From positions 1 through 28,656 of IMG/VR virus record IMGVR_UViG_3300044643_000367: DNA of 28,656 nucleotides; one strand, written 5' to 3'. The notes beneath the pieces are model-generated. The model did not search any database, had not been told where the DNA came from, and saw only the letters and a list, made by a program, of their open reading frames with translations. This stretch comes from a virus. A program made the translations under genes and the position numbers. Below, piece by piece: positions 23,845 to 28,656 of the stretch (within the stretch, counting starts at the first letter, position 1; every line of letters starts with the position of its first letter).

Positions 23845-24488
23845 AGTTTTACCAACTTACTAATAATCATGTGATAGTCGTACCAACAGTCTTCCATCAA
23901 GGATAATCTTTCAGCACTAGATAATGATTGGAACTCTAACTTTTCCAAAGCTTTCTTGTAGATCTCATAAATCTCTCTGCGATCATTGTTGTTCATCTTC
24001 AAACTAATAGGAGCTATGCTTAACAGAGTTTCTGTCATTTCTGCTCCCCAGATTTTATTGATGGACTTGCCTAGATTCCAAACGTGATGAGGTGTGTACA
24101 TGTTGCATGTAGGACAGCCGGGTAACATATTGCGTAGGTCAAATCGAGTGATACTCTTGGTTCTACTTACAAAGTGACAACATTGCAATTGTTTACGAGG
24201 CATTCTTACTTCACAGGCATGGCATTTCTCATCAAAGGCAGCCCTAATCAACCAAGAAGTCATCTGGTCTAGTTTAGCTTGAGTGATGGTACTGGCTTTC
24301 TTCTCACGGACTTTAGCACGTTTTTCCTTAACCTTCGCTATTTGTGATTTTTTCACACAAACGGCACATAATTTCTTGGTTTTGTTAGAATAAGGCCTCT
24401 TTTTACCACAATCTGAGCAAATTGTCTCCATTAAGGGTTTTTCAACTTCCCCTTTAATAGGCACTTTTTTAACTGTCTTTTTCAGCAT
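23841..24488 (-). CDS. NinG/HNH-like recombination endonuclease with zinc ribbon
   Basis: 215 residues from the ATG at 24488 (a TTG at 24494 falls in the -7 box and is unlikely). A four-cysteine zinc ribbon (C24, C27, C41, C44) precedes a basic coiled region (about 45-70). It is followed by C89-x2-C92, CCHFVSR with H105, FDLRNMLPGCPTCN with N120, and C125-x2-C128. This is the treble-clef HNH arrangement found in phage NinG (Rap) proteins, which cut branched recombination intermediates. It lies directly behind its own promoter and is coupled by ATGA overlap to the polymerase gene. NinG is the best match; a generic HNH nuclease is the alternative. Confidence 0.65.
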   Translation of the reverse strand: MLKKTVKKVPIKGEVEKPLMETICSDCGKKRPYSNKTKKLCAVCVKKSQIAKVKEKRAKVREKKASTITQAKLDQMTSWLIRAAFDEKCHACEVRMPRKQLQCCHFVSRTKSITRFDLRNMLPGCPTCNMYTPHHVWNLGKSINKIWGAEMTETLLSIAPISLKMNNNDRREIYEIYKKALEKLEFQSLSSAERLSLMEDCWYDYHMIISKLVKL

Positions 24489-24491
24489 AAA

Positions 24492-24521
24492 CAAATATAA
24501 TAAATAAAATTAAAGGGCAAA
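24492..24521 (-). promoter_or_regulatory. Promoter of the ninG-like/polA segment
   Basis: Read on the - strand: TTTG (24521-24518), an 18-nt spacer, then TATATTTG (24499-24492), a good Bacteroidota promoter. The -7 box ends 3 nt before the ATG at 24488, so the transcript is probably leaderless or nearly so. The -33 TTTG lies inside the terminator hairpin of the preceding gene. Confidence 0.7.
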
Positions 24522-24540
24522 AGAAATCTCTTGCCCTTAA
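24511..24540 (-). terminator. Terminator of the DUF932 gene
   Basis: On the - strand, AAGGGCAA (24538-24531) pairs with TTGCCCTT (24520-24513) around a 10-nt loop and is followed by a T-rich TAATTTTATTTATTA tail. It lies in the 76-nt gap between DUF932 and the NinG-like gene and overlaps the -33 region of the next promoter. Confidence 0.75.
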
Positions 24541-24564
24541 CATAGAGAATTATAACTTTATAAG

Positions 24565-25434
24565 TTATACCTCATCAACTCCTACCAAATGGTAAGTTTT
24601 GTTGATAGTTGGTTCTACAAATTCTCTGTAGATTTCGTCAAAACCTCTTTGGTTGGTTCTGAATGCAATACCACTCATCAAAGCATTACGCTTAGCCTCA
24701 ATGTCCTTGTAGGTAAGCATGTGGTTTGTGTAGCGAGTAACTGCATTGAACAATCCGTAAGCTGTCTCACCGTGAGTGTTGAACTCGGTAGTCATAGCAA
24801 CTCTAAAGTTGTTCAAGCGATTCTTGGTACGAGTAAATTCCTCGTCTCCGCCAATGATACTAAGCAAGAACTCGTCAGTAATCTTTGTTGGGATAGTGGT
24901 GTTGCTCATCTGAATCATAGTTTCAATCAACTGCTCTTCCTGGAATACAGAATTACGCAACTGATTACTGATAATTGCAATCTTTGCTTTAGAGTTGGCA
25001 GTGTGACGAACACGCTCCATGTCTTTAAGTGCAGAGAAGAATGTGTTGGCACAAACTACTACTACGTTAGTGGTACCGAATCCAATAGGAGCCGAACCAT
25101 CGTGAGAAGTCAAAGCGGTCAAGAATCTTTTAGAGTCTGAACCACCGATACGAACATCAGGTAGAGCCAACTGAAAGTAAACCTTCTGACCGTTACCGAG
25201 CATACCAGCTCTACTGATTTGAAGATTCTGCTGACCTGCAGCCTCATATAGAGTTTCTGCAATCTCCCTGTTTTGAGTAGGAGTATACTTACTACCTACA
25301 ATACCTAAACATTGGTTGTTGTCGCTTCTGAAAATACCGAAGCCTTGAGTTGCTTGACCTTGTGGGCCGTAAAGAGTTTCTTTGGTTACTGACCAGTTAG
25401 CGTTTGCTTGTTCTAAAATTTGTTCTACTGACAT
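24565..25434 (-). CDS. DUF932 (phage/plasmid-like TIGR03299) protein
   Basis: 289 residues. It has the family pattern: early GIVGSKYTPTQNREI, then GNGQKVYFQLALPD, LTSHDGSAPI, and VVVCANTFFSAL followed by VRHT near residues 125-150, and a helical C-terminal half. DUF932 proteins are common on phages, plasmids and mobile elements, often near recombination genes; their function is not established. The gene has its own terminator, which suggests a separately tuned transcript. It starts 2 nt after a small gene. Confidence 0.8.
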   Translation of the reverse strand: MSVEQILEQANANWSVTKETLYGPQGQATQGFGIFRSDNNQCLGIVGSKYTPTQNREIAETLYEAAGQQNLQISRAGMLGNGQKVYFQLALPDVRIGGSDSKRFLTALTSHDGSAPIGFGTTNVVVVCANTFFSALKDMERVRHTANSKAKIAIISNQLRNSVFQEEQLIETMIQMSNTTIPTKITDEFLLSIIGGDEEFTRTKNRLNNFRVAMTTEFNTHGETAYGLFNAVTRYTNHMLTYKDIEAKRNALMSGIAFRTNQRGFDEIYREFVEPTINKTYHLVGVDEV

Positions 25435-25436
25435 AA

Positions 25437-25694
25437 TTAATTTTTTTTATTGGTTGATTCTGCGATTTTACTGATTTCTGTGTGTTTGCCTTGTTCTCTA
25501 ACAAAAGCGTCAAGGTGTTCTAATTCCTTTAGTTGGCCAGCGTTAGTACAATAATCGTACTCGCTGGATTTAATAGTGTTTTTAAGTGATTCTAGTCGCT
25601 CTCCTATGTACATTAATAGGTTAGTTCTGAATCGATAATAAGTAAGCATCTCTTGCCTAATACGATCATCGTTGTTGTCTAAAAATTCAGCCAT
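25437..25694 (-). CDS. 85-residue hypothetical helical protein
   Basis: Not recognised. Charged and helical throughout (DDRIRQEMLTYYRFRTNLL, then LESLKNTIKSSEYD), no membrane segment, ending Lys/Asn-rich. It overlaps the glycosylase gene by 16 nt and precedes DUF932 by 2 nt. Possibly a small accessory or inhibitor protein; function unknown. Confidence 0.5.
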   Translation of the reverse strand: MAEFLDNNDDRIRQEMLTYYRFRTNLLMYIGERLESLKNTIKSSEYDYCTNAGQLKELEHLDAFVREQGKHTEISKIAESTNKKN

Positions 25695-26383
25695 TTGATA
25701 GTGTCTCCGTTGTTGTGTAATAAAATTTTATTGATTTCCTCAAAGTGATCGCAATCCCACTTGCCGCCTTTGTAGACTGCAGATACAGGATGCGATGATT
25801 GAAGCACGTGGTGAAATTTACTGTTTACTAGAGGCATGAATTGCTGTGCATCTTTGCCCCAGAAACAAAAGATAACCCCTGTGCTGTTCTCAGAGATAGT
25901 TTTAATTACAGTTTCCGTAAAGGACTTCCATAATTTTAGATGAGCACCTGCCTGATTCTTTTCTACGGTAAGTGCTGCGTTAAGCAGGAATACTCCTTGC
26001 TCAGCCCACTTGTGTAGATTCATATCAGTTTCCAGAAAGTTAATCTCATCTACATATAGAGTTTCTTTCAGTCGATTGTAAATCTGCCTAAGACTAGGAG
26101 GCACAAACTCTGTGTGGCGTGGAGCAAATGCCAATCCACAAGCAACCGGTTCTCCTTTAAACTCTGTTGGGTAAGGATCCATTCCGATGATAACAACCCT
26201 TATCTTGTTAAAGGGTGTCAGCTGGAATGCCTTGAATACCTCATCAGATTTAGGGTAAACTGTCTTGGTTGTTCTTAAGATTCTAAGTGCACCTGCTATG
26301 CGAGTAAACTCATCCGACTCTATGACTCCTTGTAAGTGTCCATACCAATCATCTGGTATGTTAATTCGCTTTTGCTTCTTCAT
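25679..26383 (-). CDS. ung: Uracil-DNA glycosylase (family 1-like)
   Basis: 234 residues, full length for the family. The water-activating motif is G67-M-D69-P-Y71 (usual GQDPYH), so catalytic D69 and the thymine-excluding Y71 are kept while Gln and His are replaced by Met and Pro. LLNAALTVE (133-141) holds the uracil-binding Asn135, and SSHPVSAVYKGG has catalytic H198 of the DNA-intercalating loop. The enzyme removes uracil from DNA; with dCMP deaminase making dUMP in the same operon, it guards against uracil incorporation. The variant motif argues for checking activity. Confidence 0.88.
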   Translation of the reverse strand: MKKQKRINIPDDWYGHLQGVIESDEFTRIAGALRILRTTKTVYPKSDEVFKAFQLTPFNKIRVVIIGMDPYPTEFKGEPVACGLAFAPRHTEFVPPSLRQIYNRLKETLYVDEINFLETDMNLHKWAEQGVFLLNAALTVEKNQAGAHLKLWKSFTETVIKTISENSTGVIFCFWGKDAQQFMPLVNSKFHHVLQSSHPVSAVYKGGKWDCDHFEEINKILLHNNGDTIKWLNF

Positions 26384-27023
26384 ACTTTACTAGTGCTTCC
26401 TTGATTTCCTTTAATTGATTCATGTCCTTCTTTTCTTTGACCCATCTAGTAGCAAATCTTTCCCACTTAGCTTGGTCAAATTCTTTCCGTAAGTCAGACA
26501 AGCTCACTGGCTTGGTGTTGAAGTAATGAGGCAACTGTTCTTTAACTTCATCTAGTAGTTTCTTGAAACCAATTGCATAAGATCCGTTAGATTGTAGCAG
26601 GTCGTCATGAGTGTTGATAGCATGAATTACCGTACTATGGTCTCTGCCTCCAAATAAAAGACCTGTCTTGTCTAAAGTGTAGTCTAAGTAGATAGCAAAG
26701 ATTACCATTGCTTTCTTACGTATATCTACTACGGTTCGTTTGCGTCCTACAGCCTCTAACTCCTCATAAGATACCTCAGTCAACTCGTAGATAATGTCAA
26801 ATATCTTACGTTCATCTGCAGTTAAATTAATACGGTTCAAAGACCTGACTGGATTCTTGCGAACAGTTTTTGAGTTGTCTATCTTCCTCTTACGTATGTG
26901 CTTCTCAAAACCTTTTAAGTTTATTAAATTTCGGTAGACACGTACTGCATCTCCGGGATAACCACCCATCTTCTCCACTGTATACTCAACAGACTTTTTT
27001 ATATAATCATCAATGTTTTGCAT
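26361..27023 (-). CDS. DnaA domain IV-like DNA-binding protein
   Basis: 220 residues. The centre (about 65-150) matches the DnaA C-terminal DNA-binding domain, including the signature GGRDHSTVIHA at 125-135 with R127, D128 and H129, which in DnaA read the DnaA box. There is no Walker A/B or AAA+ domain, so it cannot form a DnaA filament by itself. The N- and C-terminal flanks are basic and helical (C-terminal KERFATRWVKEKKD-like region). It lies between primase and glycosylase, overlapping the primase by 25 nt. It may mark the phage origin, recruit host initiator or block host initiation. Two perfect DnaA-box 9-mers occur in this window. Confidence 0.8.
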   Translation of the reverse strand: MQNIDDYIKKSVEYTVEKMGGYPGDAVRVYRNLINLKGFEKHIRKRKIDNSKTVRKNPVRSLNRINLTADERKIFDIIYELTEVSYEELEAVGRKRTVVDIRKKAMVIFAIYLDYTLDKTGLLFGGRDHSTVIHAINTHDDLLQSNGSYAIGFKKLLDEVKEQLPHYFNTKPVSLSDLRKEFDQAKWERFATRWVKEKKDMNQLKEIKEALVKYEEAKAN

Positions 27024-27979
27024 AATTCTAAAAATTTTTCTTTTCCGTGGTCTCTATAAATATCACTAGGGTCTTTGCCCAACTCAGCATTGTGTTGCAG
27101 AAACGGGAGATTAAATTTCTCACTCATTTTCTTGGCGCCATTAATACCTGCTTCGTCTGCATCAAACCATAGCCATATATTCTCAAATCGATGTTTCAGT
27201 ATCTCGTAAGCATTATCTGAAACTGGTGTATTCTCGCTTCTTACAGCGACTGCATTAATTCCCATAGAATGTAAAGTCATTACGTCCTTTAAACCTTTAG
27301 TAATAACTAGATTAGTCCCTCTAGACGGTAATTGAGTATAACCCTCTAATATACCACCAAAGAAGCTAGATCTAAACTTATTTCTTTTGTCTCCTAGTGG
27401 TCTATATAACTTGAACCGGTTCTTCTCTTTGTAGCGGTAACAAGGATCAAAGTTATTATTGATATACCACAGGTCTTCGTTTATCCAAGCACGCTCTATT
27501 CTTCGAATGTCATAATACTCTAGGATGCTAGGAGTAATTCCGAACTGTGCCCAGTACTTGTAGTCGCTTTTTGTAAAAGTGCATAATCGCACTTTTATCA
27601 CAGCCGGCTTTACTTCAGGAGCAATGAACTCTTTTGCTTCTAGAACTAGACGATTCTTGTCTGAGAGATTCAAGTCTTTGATGTTGAAGTCAGACTCTAT
27701 CTTATACAGGATATCAGGAAAAGAATATCCCGTCATTAGGATAGCTACATCTAAACAACTGTAGTAGGTTTGAGAGGTACCGTAATCTACGAAATACAAA
27801 TGACCGCCTGTTGTCCATCGAAAGAAACACCCAGGAGTTTTGTCATCTCTGAATGGATTTATGTAACGCCTTTTAAGGTTGATGTCTGTCTTCATGTAAA
27901 AAGACATTATCTGTTCCTCGCCTAATAGTCGGTACAATGCAGATACCGTTAGCGGTATTTCAATTTGTTCTAAGTCCAT
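26999..27979 (-). CDS. DnaG-like primase with Toprim domain
   Basis: 326 residues. The N-terminal part (about 35-75) has RYINPFRDDKTPGCFFRW and a HLYFVDYG strand, the DnaG zinc-binding-domain fold pattern, but the zinc-ligand Cys/His set is absent. The Toprim domain has TKGLKDVMTLHSMG (about 220-235), WFDADEAG with D273/D275, and KDPSD (302-306). The usual catalytic Glu of the first Toprim motif is Lys here (TKG in place of EG). It probably primes synthesis for the phage polymerase. The ATG lies 8 nt after the stem of a terminator hairpin that ends the single-strand binding protein transcript. Confidence 0.8.
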   Translation of the reverse strand: MDLEQIEIPLTVSALYRLLGEEQIMSFYMKTDINLKRRYINPFRDDKTPGCFFRWTTGGHLYFVDYGTSQTYYSCLDVAILMTGYSFPDILYKIESDFNIKDLNLSDKNRLVLEAKEFIAPEVKPAVIKVRLCTFTKSDYKYWAQFGITPSILEYYDIRRIERAWINEDLWYINNNFDPCYRYKEKNRFKLYRPLGDKRNKFRSSFFGGILEGYTQLPSRGTNLVITKGLKDVMTLHSMGINAVAVRSENTPVSDNAYEILKHRFENIWLWFDADEAGINGAKKMSEKFNLPFLQHNAELGKDPSDIYRDHGKEKFLELCKTLMII

Positions 27980-27986
27980 AAATAAA

Positions 27987-28008
27987 AGGGAGGCTTTTAC
28001 ACCTCCCT
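27987..28008 (-). terminator. Terminator/attenuator between the ssb-like gene and the primase
   Basis: AGGGAGG (27987-27993) and CCTCCCT (28002-28008) form a 7-bp GC-rich stem with an 8-nt loop. On the - strand it is followed by TTTATTT running into the primase ATG at 27979. Partial termination would set a high level of the single-strand binding protein over the replication genes behind it. Confidence 0.8.
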
Positions 28009-28015
28009 ATATTAA

Positions 28016-28656
28016 TTAAAACTCAAGGAAAGGTTCGTCTGAACCAACAAACGGGTCAGGAGTTTCTGTAGCTCCTCCACCAAACATATCAGTTACTCCG
28101 CCATCAACTTCAGCTTCTGCTGGTGCTGCATCTGGCAAGAACTCTTTCAAGTCGTAAGAGTTACCATAGTACTGCTTGTAACCATACTCACCCTCAACTA
28201 CTTTCTTTACGTAATCGGTTACACGACCTTGTACGTTCAAGAAAATGTTAGTGAATACATCTTGGTACTTGCTGTCTTTGATACCCATCAATACTTTGAT
28301 ACCGCCATCAAGTTTGTTGAAGTGAGCAAAAAATGCTTCCAACTCACTACCGTTACCTTTTGCTACTGCACTCCAATCATCCAATACGAATGGTTTGGTT
28401 TTAGGACTAGCGTTAGCATAGGCTTTCATCAAAGAATAAATATTCTCTTCACCTTCTCTTGCCTCACGGATACTTGATTTGTCTAGGCGACGAGACTCGT
28501 CCCAGTTTCTCATAGTATCGCTCAATCCCGCTAGGTTCTCAGCCCATGCAGTTTTGGTGTAGTTGTCGATGAATTGCTTTTTGTCTGACTTTGAAATACG
28601 AGTGTTGTTAGACACCCACAAAGAAAACTTACCACGTAATTCTACTTTGCTAGAAG
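28016..28656 (-). CDS. Single-strand DNA-binding protein (5' end outside window)
   Basis: About 213 residues visible; the frame is open to the window end, so the start lies beyond it. The visible N-terminal part begins SSKVELRGKFSLWVSNN, beta-rich as expected for an OB-type core, with helical middle segments. The last 40 residues are a flexible Gly/Pro/Asp/Glu tail ending DEPFLEF, the acidic hydrophobic-tipped tail of single-strand binding proteins that contacts polymerase and recombination partners. It is transcribed first in this part of the operon and has its own terminator, fitting a protein needed in quantity. Family assignment is by tail and context; the core fold was not verified. Confidence 0.65.
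   Translation of the reverse strand, partial: SSKVELRGKFSLWVSNNTRISKSDKKQFIDNYTKTAWAENLAGLSDTMRNWDESRRLDKSSIREAREGEENIYSLMKAYANASPKTKPFVLDDWSAVAKGNGSELEAFFAHFNKLDGGIKVLMGIKDSKYQDVFTNIFLNVQGRVTDYVKKVVEGEYGYKQYYGNSYDLKEFLPDAAPAEAEVDGGVTDMFGGGATETPDPFVGSDEPFLEF

Noticed and set aside
24589-25140. Long antisense open frame (183 codons) over the DUF932 gene
   Set aside because: It mirrors the reverse of a well-supported coding region, has no recognisable family features and no start context; a shadow frame. The same applies to the other antisense frames over the large + strand genes.
1-28656. Possible stop-codon reassignment, tRNA genes, integrase, insertion sequences or CRISPR
   Set aside because: Genes end normally at TAA or TGA, no in-frame stops need reading through, gaps are too short for tRNAs, and no integrase, transposase or direct-repeat array was seen.

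Overview
The window looks like part of a lytic, crAss-like (Crassvirales-type) podovirus of a Bacteroidota host. Three things point there. A giant protein carries the DFDID catalytic motif of crAss-like virion RNA polymerases. It is followed by a second giant protein that is probably a virion cargo protein. The bacterial-type promoters that can be read are of the Bacteroidota TAnnTTTG class. Genes are tightly packed, mostly with 1-35 nt overlaps, the sequence is AT-rich, the standard code is used, and no tRNA or CRISPR array is visible. No gene-free stretch exceeds about 75 bases.

The left half (1-15950, + strand) is the late region. It starts inside the virion RNA polymerase gene (cut by the window edge). 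Next comes a 1960-residue protein with an HExxH metallopeptidase motif. A clear promoter at 10042-10071 then opens one compact operon. Its order is a small beta-rich protein, a BspA-like/PKD-like probable adhesin, a small protein, a holin, and two nested membrane-anchored periplasmic proteins that resemble a spanin pair. A membrane histidine kinase, a single-domain response regulator, a coiled-coil two-TM protein and a 49-residue one-TM protein follow, and then a secreted DNA/RNA non-specific endonuclease and a 77-residue protein. A hairpin at 15949-15972 ends this operon and also the opposing one.

The right half (15976-28656, - strand) is the replication, recombination and nucleotide-metabolism region, read toward the centre. 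In transcription order it holds a single-strand DNA-binding protein (cut by the window edge), a Toprim primase-like protein, a DnaA-domain-IV-like protein, uracil-DNA glycosylase and a DUF932 protein. A terminator/promoter junction separates these from a NinG/HNH-like nuclease, family A DNA polymerase, several unknown genes, a YubB-like protein, a NinB-like protein, a MazZ/DUF5664-like dATP/dGTP diphosphohydrolase, a PD-(D/E)XK exonuclease, dCMP deaminase, a GroES-like protein and small membrane proteins.

The most unusual element is the four-gene cassette at 12794-15121. Histidine kinase, response regulator, coiled-coil membrane protein and mini-membrane protein are joined by three successive 4-nt ATGA/GTGA overlaps and lie between the holin/spanin genes and the secreted nuclease. 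A phage-encoded two-component system inside a lysis operon, with a regulator that has no DNA-binding domain, suggests phosphorelay control of a membrane event such as lysis timing. That role is inference.
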